DNA of 64,000 nucleotides from Symbiodinium natans (taxonomy: Eukaryota; Sar; Dinophyceae; Suessiales; Symbiodiniaceae), in contig CAJNDS010002250.1 in NCBI GenBank assembly GCA_905221605.1, forward strand, positions 481,690 through 545,689, written 5' to 3'. The position numbers and the translations under genes are program-made. The notes beneath the pieces are model-generated. The model worked only from the letters and a program-made list of their open reading frames with translations. It was not told the DNA's origin and did no database searches. Positions within the stretch are counted from its first letter, which is position 1; every line of letters begins with the position of its first letter. Below are positions 35,985 through 47,060 of this stretch, one piece after another.

Positions 35985-37140
35985 CAAATCAGATTTAAAT
36001 TCGAATTTGAGCCTTCTGCTTACGGGGTTCGGGGTCGCCTCTGGAGAGCCTAGATTTGAATTTAATTCTTTTCGGCTGTAGAGGTTTAAATTCGAATTTA
36101 ACTCCATGTTCTTCATCCCCCGCCCTACAAAGGAATTTAATTCGAATTTAAGCCTTCCTGGGTTTTCAGGATTTATATTCAAATTTAAGCCCAGTACCCA
36201 TGCAAGGCTTCAAAATTCGAATTTAAGCTGAGACTGCCCTCTAGGTTCAAATTCGAATTTAACAGCTCTTCAGTCTCCTCTTGTCCGGGTTTAAATTCGA
36301 ATTTAACAGCTGTACAGTCTCCTCTTGTCCGGGTTTAAATTCGAATTTAACAGCTCTCTAGTCTCCACTTGTCCGGGCTTGGATTCGAATGTAAGATTTA
36401 GGTTGTCGATGGTTCGGAATTGAAATTCCTTCGCGCCAACGACAAGCCCTGAAGCTAAGACCTACAGCAGCTCAATAGATACAGCAGCTCAATAGGCCCT
36501 GAACCCAAATCACAAGGCCCGCTCATCCGGAAACCCAAAGACCCAGACCCGATAGTTTGAGGCCCGATCGCCCGAAACCCCCGAACCCTCTCGAGGCTGA
36601 AAAGGCCTTCAGCCCGAAGGACCCAGGCCCAATGCAAGTCGAAAGCCTCCTAACCCTGTCGCCATGAATCTTCAACCTGAACCCTAAAGCCGAGGGCCCA
36701 GCAGATCAGACCGTCAGACCCTTAGATGACCCGTGCCCCAGACCCGTAGACCTGACCCTTTACACACTTCGACCTTCACCCTGACACCCAACCTAACCCG
36801 TAGACTGCAAACCCTTGGACGCTTTCGACTTTAGACCCTTCGACCTCCACCCTGAGACCCTCGAGACCCGCAGACCCCCAGACCGCACCTGAGACCGTCA
36901 GACCCAGAAAAATTGAAGCGCTTGGGCCCGTAGACCCTTCAGCCAAAGACGGTTAAAATTCAAATTTAAGCCATGACCCAGAAAAGGGCATAAATTCGAA
37001 TTTAAATCCTTCTCGTGGCGGGTCCTGGCGGCTGCTGCTTGGTTCAGAGGTTTTAATTCGAATTTAAACCGTCGGGACGCGGGGGCTGCGCCCAGCCCAG
37101 GGAGGGCTTAAATTTGAATTTAATCCTTTTTTGAATTCGA
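35985..37140. repeat. Dispersed AATTCGAATT palindrome array
   Basis: At least a dozen copies of the palindrome TTTAAATTCGAATTTAA or close variants lie at about 35990, 36045, 36090, 36135, 36175, 36210, 36247, 36293, 36345, 36970, 36992, 37055 and 37112. Three consecutive copies (36243-36380) share a 57-bp unit containing CAGTCTCCTCTTGTCCGGG; the others have unrelated spacers of 35-60 bp. The gap (36450-36930) is filled by degenerate GACCC / CCCTAGACCC sequence. No gene is apparent. Confidence 0.88.
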
Positions 37141-37428
37141 AAACCGGCTTCATCCAGCATTTTTTGCATCTGAGAGGAAGTCTTATCATGTCTTGTCCAA
37201 GGTCAGCTGCGGCTGATTGTCATGCTCAATGCTGCCGTCCACAAAGCGACAAAGTTCACAGAATTCCAACCACATGAATCTTGCAAAACACAACACTCGG
37301 ACGACCCATAAGCACGCATTGCAGGCATTGTAGTGGACTTAGTGGACCGCCAGTTCCCGGCTGTTTGACACCGAATAGCAGGTAGCAACAGGTAGCAGCA
37401 TCCCGTGCTCACCGTGCTCACCGTGCTC

Positions 37429-37854
37429 ATGGGTATCAGCCGCGCTGTGAGCCTGGTCATCTTCGTGCTTACCTGGGTTGCTCATGGTGAGACGACTTGC
37501 CACTTGACGCCAGAGTCAGAGACGCCGGATCTGAGCAGCCTTGTGCAACTGGCAGGGCGGGAACTGCGGGAACTACCAGAGTCGGAGAGGTCGCAGCCAG
37601 CCAGGCCCGTTGGTGAGGCCAAAGCTGCACGGGATGCCAGTAATGCGCGCGATGCCCCAGACCCACAGGGTTCCAACGACTCGAGGGAGCGCCATGCGCA
37701 AGGCGCCAAGCCTTTGAAGCCTGCGGAACCCGACGTGGCGGCTTTAGAGAATCAGCTGCCCAAGCAGCCGAAGCAGCCCAAGCACAGCGACACGATGCTC
37801 GAAAGCATGTTGGATGCATGGGGAAACTTCCTCAACGGCTTGCTGTTTGGATAG
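37429..37854 (+). CDS. Small secreted or membrane-anchored protein, low complexity
   Basis: A 141-codon frame from the ATG at 37429; another ATG eight codons upstream (37405) falls in a CACCGTGCT triplication and is less likely. The start MGISRAVSLVIFVLTWVAHG is a good signal peptide or N-terminal anchor. The body is polar and rich in Pro, Glu, Ala and Lys, with a KQPKQPKH repeat, and it ends with a short amphipathic tail (MLDAWGNFLNGLLFG). No catalytic motif is present. It would enter the secretory pathway. The frame is intronless as read, but the stop could be reached through an intron. Confidence 0.45.
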   Translation: MGISRAVSLVIFVLTWVAHGETTCHLTPESETPDLSSLVQLAGRELRELPESERSQPARPVGEAKAARDASNARDAPDPQGSNDSRERHAQGAKPLKPAEPDVAALENQLPKQPKQPKHSDTMLESMLDAWGNFLNGLLFG

Positions 37855-39122
37855 TCTGACCGCCCAGGCCGGAACGTCTGACCCTGGCTTCGGCCTTCTT
37901 AGGATGCTTTGTGCATGATGGTCGTCAGGCTTGAGTGGCGAGAGAGGGAGAGAGAGCAAGCAAAGACTTGAAAGTACTGGCAGTTTTCGATGCTAGGGTG
38001 GGCACAGTCGGCATGTGACGCACATCTCGCCAACTTACTTGATGCCACGACTCTCTACTCAATCTTTGTTCTGCAGCATGACGTGTCCGGACTCACTTGA
38101 CTTTGCCTGCCTAATCTTCAATCTGCCAGGCTAGGAATGAGGTGGCGCAGCCACTGGCCGAAACGGCGTTTTAAAAGAAGAACAGCTGAGCAGGTATCTT
38201 GCTTGGGCTGGTTTGGCAGGGAAGGACCATGCCCCCTGTCTAATCTCTCGAGCAGGACGATGTCCACCACCTCTAGACGCCTCACTGCAAGCAGCTGAAA
38301 AAGTGGTTCAGGGTTCAGGGTTCAGGGTTTAGGGTTTAGGGTTTAGGGTTTAGGGTTTGGGGTGATGCAAGTTCCCTTTGGCTTCTGTGTGCCCAGGGAG
38401 CGGTTCAATTGACAACCGAGCGTGCGAGGGCGCCTGCTGATGCTTGACTTTGGCGTTTGCGTGGGATGTGTATGGCAAGGGCAAGGGTGGCTTTGCGCCT
38501 TATCTCCAGAGCTTCGAACTAGGATCCCCAAGCTGAACTCAGCTGGACAGCAGGCAGACTTCTGTTCTTGATGCGCTGGCAGAGAAGAAGCCGGGCCCTT
38601 GACACGGGGAGCTGCAAAAACTGTCAGAAGCATGGTGACTTTTGCCAAGAGGTTGAATGATAGAGGCTGTTCGTAATCGTGCCCTCCCGGCTTTGTTTAG
38701 CTTCTGTCTAGACTCGGTTTCATCAAATAATGCAAAGACTAAACCATACGAAGCCCAAACCATAAACAGTGAGCGCTATTTCTCTGCATGGCTCTTCGCT
38801 ATCGTCTTGTGCAGCCGCTCCCTTCGTCAGACTTCAGTGGTGTTCGCTGTTCCTGTGGCATCTAGCATTGATGTGCAGTTGTTGATGTTGCGCAAGTATC
38901 ACAACGTCTGGCCAATGAAAGCTAGGATGGTGTCTGACTTTGCTTGTAAAACGCGTCTCAGGTTCAGGGGACCATACGCAACCGACTCTATCAAACCACT
39001 TCCCCTCTCCCCGCCCCCCTAGCTTTCCTTGCCAAGTTCTCAAGGCTCGACGGCAGATTTCTACTGTAGTACTGTGCAGGACTCGCGACATGTACTTGCT
39101 ACATTCCCAATCGAATACTGAG
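37855..39122. other. No recognised gene; TTTAGGG block
   Basis: GTTCAGGG/GTTTAGGG units at 38306-38358 follow a possible exon end at about 38304. Frames near 38343-38763 (minus) and 38657-39022 (plus) overlap without motifs. Confidence 0.4.
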
Positions 39123-40878
39123 GCGCCAGGACGAGGAGGCTTTGGCCGCCAAGCGTGAGGCGGCGCGGCAGAGGCAGATCAAGGGATTCATCGTCCAACG
39201 AATGTGAGGTAGTATCGTACTTATTATGCAGATGCTGCACTTGGGTTGGAATTCTGGGCCATCGATTGGAATCGAGAGAATAAGCAGTCGCCTTGTTTCC
39301 TAGTCCGTCACTGTCACAGTCATGGCCTAATCGCAGCCACCTGACAGGCGCCGAGCGCAGGACTGATTGTTACATGTTGTGTTCCAACGATGCTCTTCAG
39401 AATTCTAGCTCACTCTGTTGACTAGCATTCTTCCTGCATCGAGGTTGTGCAGGCGCACACAGGAGAACGGGCCCTAAGCCCCAAACCAGCCATGAGGATC
39501 ATGCTGAGCGGCGCATCGACCCAGATGACAACCAGCCGTACACTTGGGAAGAGCTGAGGCCGGTATACCCTCGGGTTTAGGGGTTCTTGTTTTTTGGTTT
39601 TTAGGGTTTAGGTGTCAGGTGACAAGACGGTGTACTCTGAGGGTTGTACAAATGTCCGTTTCTTTGACTTTTTGTTCATACATGTGAGGGAGAGACACAT
39701 CCTGGGACTTGCGCACCCTCCGGGGCCTCCTCCTTCGGGGGGGCCATGCGTGCTGATTGTATGCTCTGTGGTTGCTCTGGAATAGGAGGAAAAGAGACCC
39801 GGGAAAGTCCGCGAAATCGGCCGCGAAAGACTTTGCGCGTTCGGCGAAGAAGGTCAATTTCCACACAAAGGAAGACTGTACAGTCAGCGGTTCCGGGCAA
39901 AATGTTTCTCTCATGGGAAGGTTTGAGATGTCTTGAGGAGGACTTGAACAAGCCGCGCCTCCGATCCCTGGATCTCCAGTTCACGATATCTGGGGCGAAG
40001 GAGTTGGGTGCATGCGGCTGCGGTAGGTTGTATTGTAGTGGAGATGCTGCAACGACAAAGGTGTTACACTGCACCCGGCAGCATCTACTTTCAGCGGGGC
40101 AGGTTTGTGATCTGAAGCCGCTTACAGTAGCCCAGCCCATTTTTCAGAACGTGCAGTCGGAATGTCGACACTTAGTCGTAGTCGCGTGCCACAATCGCTG
40201 TGCGAAGCATCACGCGGTGCAGTGCAGGCAGCGCTACCTCGGCATGTTCTCAGAAAGCGAGCTCTCGCAGTACTGGGCCAAGGACGCATTGGGCATCCTG
40301 AGAATTCTGAGAAGTGCTGGCCGACTGCGCAGCAGATGTCAGAAGGGCAGGACTGCAGTAGACTGGTCACCTTTGTTGGCCAATCACGAAGCACACCCTC
40401 CGGCAAGGATTGCAAACCCACGCGGCCAGCAGCTTCCGCCAACCGTTCTGACGGTGCGCAGCGATGCCCTACCTGAATCGAACCTTCCTTCTTCACGAAG
40501 TCAAACCCGGAACCTGAACTGGACCCGAATTGGATGGCATGCCGGGCTGTGCCTGTTTCCACAGGTGCGCCTCGCAAGGCTGCAGAGCGCCGGCGCGACC
40601 CCGACGACGGGCGCGCGTACAGCTGCCTGGCTGGGATTGCATAGACCGAAGCCCAGAGTTGCTTTTGTCGCTTCTGGTGAGCCAGATTCACTGCGGGCGT
40701 GCCTTCTGAAAGAGGGTTGGGTGAATGGTTGCCAAGACGACGTCACTGGCCTGCAGCATCAGCGGATTTCTTGTAGCAGCCAGGCTTCGACGAGTTGATG
40801 AAGAAGTACCGCGCAGCCTTTTCGTTGGCAGAGATCGAGGAGTACTGGTTGGAGGTGCCTCGGCTAGGGCACACTTGA
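39123..40878 (+). CDS. Protein with repeated YTWEEL / EIEEYW motifs, several exons
   Basis: Exon 39123-39203 (DEEALAAKREAARQRQIKGF) ends at GTGAGG. Exon 39497-39574 (DHAERRIDPDDNQPYTWEEL) follows CATGAG and ends at GTTTAGGGG. A block near 40226-40285 reads RYLGMFSESELSQYWAK. The last exon, 40784-40878, reads FDELMKKYRAAFSLAEIEEY then WLEVPRLGHT and a stop. The segments share a pattern, (D/W)EEL-x(4)-Y-x(2)-FS-x(2)-E-(I/L)-x(2)-YW, so the protein seems built from a short helical repeat. I recall similar short motifs in dinoflagellate proteins of unknown function, but cannot name a family. The 39746-40230 part is open yet of uncertain status, with a minus-strand frame open across it too. Confidence 0.4.
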
Positions 40879-41862
40879 AGGTGACATGGCCCTGAGAGGC
40901 ACATCATCTCTGTTGCACAGAAGCCAGACTAGCATGTACTGCAGCTAAAGATCTGCTGAGCCATGCTTGCATCAGGAGTGCCAGCCATGCTAGTGAGAGG
41001 CCTCTTCAAGGTGCATGAGAGCGCCGCAGGAAGCTCATGATAAGCTTCTAGCGTGCAGCTGACAATGCACGATTTCGACGTGGTGTAATCATTGGCTTCC
41101 ATGAGCTGGCGCCAGTGCTGGCAATCCGACATGGACATCGAGAGGCGCTCAAAGTCAAGGCAGACCATCGTGCCGGCGCAAGCTTGAGGAGAAAAAAGTG
41201 GTGCCAAGTCGCTTCAGTATGTCAGCTGGCATTGTCGTAAGTAGGAACGGTAGGATCTACTCATGTTTTACAGACTGCCGTTAAGCCAAGTAGCAAAAAT
41301 AGGGACGAAGCAGAGACTTCAGCACGAGGAGGTGCCATTGCACGGCAGGTGCTGCTTCTGGTCTTCAGCCTAGATGCAACGCCCCTGGCTTCTCGGGATG
41401 CATGCATCTTTGCTCATGCGCTGAACCGCCAAGAAGGTGCCTTGTAGCGAGCTTTTCATGTTGCTGTCGGACGTCCCGAGTGGAAGCTCTGCTCAGATCG
41501 TGGGAAAGAGCCCTCATGAATGCTACTTTGCTACATGCCGACAAGCACCAAAACCGTTATCGTGCAGAGAAAGATTAGGCTTGTAGTGCACCACCATCTT
41601 GACTGCATGCTGGCTGCAGCATGTGTTTCTCAACATGTCTCAGGCGGCGTATCATTCAGGCAGCTGTGTAGCAGGACAAGATGATTGAACCATCGTAAGG
41701 AAGGTAAAAGCCTTCGGCCTTCGTGAGCGAATGGCGCGCCAGCATGAAGAGAGCAGCTGCGTCGACAGGGAGCTTGGTCTCCTGGCCGACACCTAATGTG
41801 GCCTTTGACAGAGTCTTCCGGGTCAGGTTACGTTCGTCCAAGCGTTTTGCAGCGTCTTATAA
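40879..41862. other. No recognised gene
   Basis: Only short frames. It probably holds the flank of the preceding gene and the upstream part of the cold-shock/PP2C gene. Confidence 0.45.
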
Positions 41863-44800
41863 GTGTTATTTGCGTGCTTGCAGCCTCGACATCGGATCTC
41901 AGTCCAGGCAAAGCGACAGCGCCCAGGCAAAGATGCGGAAGCAGACCTGCCAGAGGAAGGCTGCAATCCTGCTCGCGGCAGTGGCATGGTGGTGTGGTAC
42001 AGTGGGCGCCGCCAAACTGGCCGAGTGCTGTCTGATGATGGTGTGGAGATGACGATACCTGTGGGCGGCGCCATGAATCGAAATGTGGTTCCGCTGACTC
42101 CCAGCGGCCTGATGCATGGCACTCGTGTGCGCTGCATGCCCGTCAGACGAAACGACAGCTGGCATTGCATCTCGGTACGCCCGAGTGAAACCGTTCAACA
42201 TGGTTTGACTGTGGGTGTGGACAAGCAGGGAGGTAGTTCCGAAGACCAGAGCCATCTCTCTGCAGCTGATGTAGCGGACATGGGCTTTCTCATTGGCATC
42301 CTGGATGGACACTGTGGGGGTGCCAGTTCCGCGCACGTGGCGAAACGGTTTCCCGCCATTCTCCATGATGTTTACAACTACGAGCTGAGCCAAAAAGGAC
42401 GGCAGCCGTAATTGATCATGTTCAGGTCATCTTGCAAGACGCCGCTGGCACATGTTTTTGACCATGAGTGTGCCGGCAGGGAAGACGGCTCAGAATCGCG
42501 ACAGCACAGTTTGAAGCAGTTTGCCAGGAGGAGCGGCGGCGCTTCGTGGCGCGCAGGAGGCAGGTCAAGACTCTCTCCGAGGAGTTGGTGTCCCCATCGA
42601 GACTATTTCATGTCTTCAAGCTCAAGGTTTGCTAGTTCGCTGAGAGCATCAGGCCAAGAAAAGGGGTCTCGGGGGCCTGTGAGAGCGATTCCATTGGCCC
42701 AACGAAGGGGCATTCCGACATACTTTCGAGTACTGCAGCAGGCCGCACGTAAGGAATTCATTGTTGTACAATGGACAGCCCTTGTTGCATCAGGTATCGG
42801 TACTTAATGCTTTGGGCGGGTCATATGGGGTCCTTGTGCAGGCAGAGCTCCTTCGAGACTCGCTTCGAGGCCTGCAACAAGTCTTCTCGCATAGGCTGCC
42901 GTAGATGCCGTGGCCGAGTCTTGGGGCAAAGGAAGGTGGGGGTCACGCAGACTATCGCGAAGGGATCAGCTCTGCTCTCCTCAGGTGCTTGCCGCGCCGC
43001 CGAGAGGGTCTGCAGCTGAGCACCACAGCATTGCAAGCCAAGGCTCACCTCCCCCCATGGTGTGCTCTTGTCCGTTCGACGTATTGCAGGACTTGATGAA
43101 GGTGGCGTCTGAAGGCCATTGGACCGATGGGAGCCCTCGCTGCAGCAGGTCGAGACTTTTTGTGTTGGATGCCTGTACGGCTCTTGCGTGCGTTTTTTTT
43201 GCACCCATGGGTTTGAGCAGAAGCGTCATGAACGGAGTGAACGACATGAAGGTGAAAGACATGACTTCGTTCACACGTCGTTCACACAATATTCCTATGA
43301 AGCGCGCGTAAACTTGCCTGTCATCTTATTGTTGTTATTCACTTCGCATACTCACTTATCACCTTGGAAATGCATCCTTTGTCTGAGGGCTTCGAGTGGG
43401 TTTCAGGAACAGCAAGGTAGCTTCTCAATACACGTTTTGCTCATGCAGTCTAGGCATTCCTTTCGCTCACAGAACGAGGACATCCGCGGTTTTTGCGTTG
43501 CTGGCACACGGCTTTGAAAGCCAGAGTATCTTGGCGCTTCAGCTTTTTCTTATGTGATGCGAATGAGTGTTAGTGCCACAACATGCCCGAACTACCAGCG
43601 AATGTAAACTGCGATGATGCAATATTAAAATGATTCTAGTCTGATCGGCTCACTTGATGGCTTGATAGCTGTTAAAGTCCAAGAATGATGCGCGGGTGCC
43701 TTCGAGATGCCCGTGTGAAAGCTGCTCTGCAAACGCCGCTCCATGAACCAGTCATCGAGTGCCCACGTGAGTGATGTCCAAGTCTGACAGAACTGCTTGC
43801 AGCCTGTGCGAAGGTGCGAGAACCGTGCCCGGCTGCGCGGGTGAGGCCAAGCTGTTCTTGGTGCCCTGGCAGTGGGAATGATGTTGAAGAGCTGGGTGCC
43901 ATGTGCTTTTGTGGCTACAGTTGAGAAGCCTTCATAGCCAGATTCTAGGCATGGTGCGGCGACAGCCGGGCGCTGTTGCTGCATGGCCACAAAGTGGGCA
44001 ACCTCAGCATGCGGAAAGCTCGCGCGAGTAGATTTATGGGTTGTCGTGACCTTGTCGGATCCACAGTTGTGCTGACGCTCTTGCACGCTGTAGGATTGAA
44101 GCTTCTGGATTGCCTGGAAGGTCTTGGCCCTTTCGCACGACCACGTTCCATCGAGGCTGCCTTTGAGCACTCTTCTGAAAGCCTCACAAGCTGGGCTTGA
44201 GCTATAGGTTGTATCAGGCCAAGCACCCTGTGGATGTGTCATGCGAGCTCACTTTGCTGCGATGTCCGATATCAGAAGCCCATTGAAGCTGGCACCACAG
44301 CATCTTGAATCTCTTGACCTGCCTTGATGTCGGAATCCCCCCGAGCCCGAAGCCCTAAACCCTGCACGCCAACGAAGATCTCGCATGTCGCCGTGCAGGA
44401 AGGAGGAGTACAACCGGGTGAAGTCTGCAGGAGGCAAAGTTCTCGACTTCGGTGGCACCCTCAAGGTGCCTTTCTCAACAAAGCCAGGTTTCGTCGAATA
44501 AGGTTTAGGGCTTGTAGGTGAGTGTTCCTCTCTGAGGCGAAGCGCATTCTGATAAGCTGGCCTTTCAGAGGGGAAGATAGTGTGGAGCTGAAAAAATGGG
44601 GTTGGCTCAGGAAGTGCGACTTCTTTTCTTCCGGCCAGGTGGGACGAAGAGACAAGTACAAAGAAAAGAAGTCATCAGGCAAGGATTCCCAACACAACCC
44701 TGCACCGTAAACCGGTCGAGTCATAACCCCAAACCCGAAACCCTAAACCCTAAACCCTGAACCCTAAACCCCAAAACCCTGAACCCTAAGCCCTAAAACG

Positions 44801-44926
44801 CCTGTAGCGCCACGCCATGGAGGCTCTTTCAACGACCTGCTCTGGCTGCACACGACGCGGTCGTTTGGCGACATTCGGTTGAAGGCGCCCTTCAACATTG
44901 TCGCTTGGCTGGAAGGAGCATGCAGC
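41863..44926 (+). CDS. Cold-shock-like domain fused to a PP2C-type Ser/Thr phosphatase, multi-exon
   Basis: The first long block (about 41970-42400) begins with a small beta-barrel-like stretch (GRVLSDDGVEMTIPVGGAMN, then LMHGTRVRCMPV), reminiscent of a cold-shock nucleic-acid-binding domain. It continues into MGFLIGILDGHCGGASSAHV, the PP2C metal-binding DGHGG motif. Later exons follow in PP2C order: FEAVCQEERRRFVARRRQ (from about 42509), a weak ASEGHWTDGS (near 43100), KEEYNRVKSAGGKVLDFGG (44399-44487), and SFNDLLWLHTTRSFGDIRLK (from 44823), the SRxxGD motif. The last two join in phase across a GT-AG intron, 44488-44822. PP2C enzymes are Mg/Mn-dependent protein phosphatases. The GDSRAVL motif was not located. 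Telomere-like repeats flank the last two exons. The cold-shock assignment is tentative; PP2C is fairly sure. Confidence 0.6.
44728..44800 (+). repeat. Interstitial CCCTAAA array inside a PP2C intron
   Basis: About nine CCCTAAA/CCCTGAA/CCCCAAAA units end about 20 bp before the acceptor at 44822. The same intron carries GTTTAGGGC near its 5' end (44501-44509). Confidence 0.9.
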
Positions 44927-44949
44927 TGCGTCGCTATGTTAACATGATT

Positions 44950-45235
44950 ATTACACTATGAAGAAATGTTTCGGGTCATTCGCAAGTTGTATTCTTGTAC
45001 TAGAACATTGTTGTATGATGGTATGTTTTTGCTTCATTATTGTACTATCGTATTATTGTATTATCGTACCATTGTATTATTGTATTATGATATTGATAAA
45101 TATGATTGTGTTCTGGTGGTATTGTACTATTGCGTTTTGGTACTATTGTTGTCTTGTATTCTTGTATGATTGTATCATTGTACTATGATGTTATTATATG
45201 CTTCTACTATTGTATCATGTATGTTTACATGACTA
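44950..45235. repeat. ATTGTACTATTGTATT low-complexity tract
   Basis: An AT-rich run of degenerate 8-10-bp units (ATTGTACT, ATCGTATT, ATTGTATT) on the plus strand. It is open in two frames only because of its composition. Confidence 0.85.
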
Positions 45236-45341
45236 GAGTATTGCATAGTGGGATGCTTTTGGAACGGCTTCAACCTTCTGTGGTGGAGGGGCTTGCCTGG
45301 CTGAAGACGCACGAAAGCGGTATCCAGCACTGCTCTGGAGG

Positions 45342-45378
45342 GGTTTAGGGCTTGGGGTTTGGGGTTTAGGGTTTAGGC
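45342..45378 (+). repeat. Interstitial TTTAGGG array
   Basis: Five degenerate units follow a GC-rich candidate exon (about 45245-45341). The orientation fits an intron start on the plus strand. Confidence 0.8.
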
Positions 45379-45529
45379 TTTGGGGAGGCTCTTGAAACGG
45401 TGCATGCGGCCCGCCGGCCTAAGAATCTGTAAGAGCCGAAGGTGCAAGATGTGGTTGCCAGGTGGATCATGTGCAACCACCGAATGGTCCGGGAGGCGGC
45501 TGCAAGAAACAAGTTCTACTCAATACATA

Positions 45530-45606
45530 TGGTCTCTAAATTACGGCCCCTTTTGCGGTTATCATGCGGGTACCCCAAAAGGGACCACAATTGAGAGAAG
45601 TGACCA
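45530..45606. mobile_element. MITE, family C copy 1 (about 77 bp, decayed)
   Basis: The left end TGGTCTCTAAATTACGGCCC, then CTTTTG, is inverted at the right end (CAAAAGGGACCACAATTGAG, then AGAAGTGACCA), with mismatches. The ends resemble those of the copy at 59706. It has no coding capacity. Confidence 0.6.
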
Positions 45607-46477
45607 GATTGAATGGCCTCTAAGGTGACATGTGAGGCAGAGGTTCTAGTCCGAACGCTGAGCCCGGAGGAGAAGCGTCTTGAGCTTGTGGCGTGCAGTA
45701 AGTCTCCACGACTCAAGGTGATGTCCCAGCCCAGCCCTTCGTAACACTTGCGCACCATAGCAAAGCCCTTGCTCAAGATGTTCCTGAGAAGCTGGCAGTA
45801 TCTTTGCATGCGAGGACTGGGCCATCGTTCTGGTGTGCAGCAAGGCCAAGCTGAGGGAGGGGCGGGATAGGAACAGGCACCACACGCATCATCTTCGCTT
45901 TGCCTCATTGGTCCGAAAAGTAGATGGTGATGGAGGCATCTAGACTGCTGGGTTGCACGTTGAAGGGTTGGGTGTCTACCATCAAGGCCATGGTTTGCAA
46001 TAACTTAACCCCAAACCCCGGGCCCTAAACCCTCGATCCTAAGCCCCAAACGTCCCCAAACCCTAAACTGCGCTACTCCCTCAATCCTAAGCCCCAAACC
46101 CTAAACTGCGCTAATCCCTCAATCCTAAGCCCCAAAACCAAGACCTTGCGGGGCAGTTGCGACGTTTCTTCGAAAGCGAAGGGAGGCAGTGGGATGGTCC
46201 AAGAGCGGCGACTTAGAGACTTAGTGAGTCGTACTAGGTCTTCAGCCTCTGTATTGGTATAAGCACGATATAGATATAAATCTAAATATAAAAATAAATA
46301 TAGATATAAATACAAATATAAATATAAATATAAATATAAATATAAGTAGAAATATAAGTAGAAATATAAATATAAAGATAAGTATAGATAAATAAACATA
46401 TATATATATATAGATATTATATTATATAGTTGCAGCATGATTAGTATATTTTCCATTATCCGTATATTCATGAGTCA

Positions 46478-46518
<41 letters not shown>

Positions 46519-46629
46519 TGGTGCAGCTACTGTTTCGGCACGGTGCAGGCAGGTTTTGCGTGGAACAAGGGTAGTCCCAGGTCTGCTCGCAATTTGAACG
46601 GGTGCTTGCGACTGCGGGTCTTGGTACAG
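45607..46629. other. No recognised gene; telomere-like and AT repeats
   Basis: A minus-strand frame of 130 codons (45516-45908) has no motif. CCCTAAACTGCGCTA...CCCTCAATCCTAAGCCCC repeats occur at about 46005-46140, an (ATAAAT)n tract at 46262-46390, and pure (AT)n at 46398-46412 and 46481-46515. Confidence 0.5.
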
Positions 46630-47060
46630 AAGAATCTTCAACTATGTTCTTTAGACTTCAAGAAGTTTGAGAAACATTTTGAGATTTTGAAAGACGCAGG
46701 CTCCTTCATTGATAGAGAGGCATGACCGCGCTACGAATGGACCCCCCCTCCAAACAAGCAAGCCTTCCCCCCTCCGCCTCCTGTTTCCCATGCCCCAACT
46801 GAGTGAACTCGTTAACCCTATACCCTAAACCCTAAGCCCTAAACCCTAAACCCTAAACCCTAAACCCTGAATGGGTCTGAATGGGTAGGAAAAGGGTACG
46901 GTTGGCCGGCTTTGCAGGTGACGTCCAAGCTCAAGAACCAGGACATCGGGGACATCTGCAAAGAGCAATTTTTGCAGGGAAAGGACCCCGTGGCTGTCAG
47001 CGCGGCTCCAAGATTGATTGGCAGCAACAAAAGAGCAGGATTCGGGGGCTTCCTGTCCTG
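46630..47060 (+). CDS. Two candidate exons of an unknown protein
   Basis: The first block (about 46630-46720) reads LDFKKFEKHFEILKDAGSFI and ends at GAGAG/GCATGA, a possible GC donor. The second (46918-47060) lies between TTTGCAG and the strong donor GTAAGAG and reads VTSKLKNQDIGDICKEQFLQ then GKDPVAVSAAPRLIGS. A CCCTAAA array lies in the intervening sequence, close to the second acceptor. The composition is typical of soluble protein. No family is recognised. A minus-strand frame is also open over the second block, but lacks matching splice signals. Confidence 0.4.
46813..46868 (+). repeat. Interstitial CCCTAAA array
   Basis: Seven or eight near-perfect heptamers, ending 50 bp before the candidate acceptor at 46917. 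Confidence 0.92.

Noticed and set aside
36243-36380. CRISPR-like regular repeats
   Set aside because: Only three units, palindromic AT-rich cores and similar spacers in a eukaryotic context; this is a short tandem repeat.
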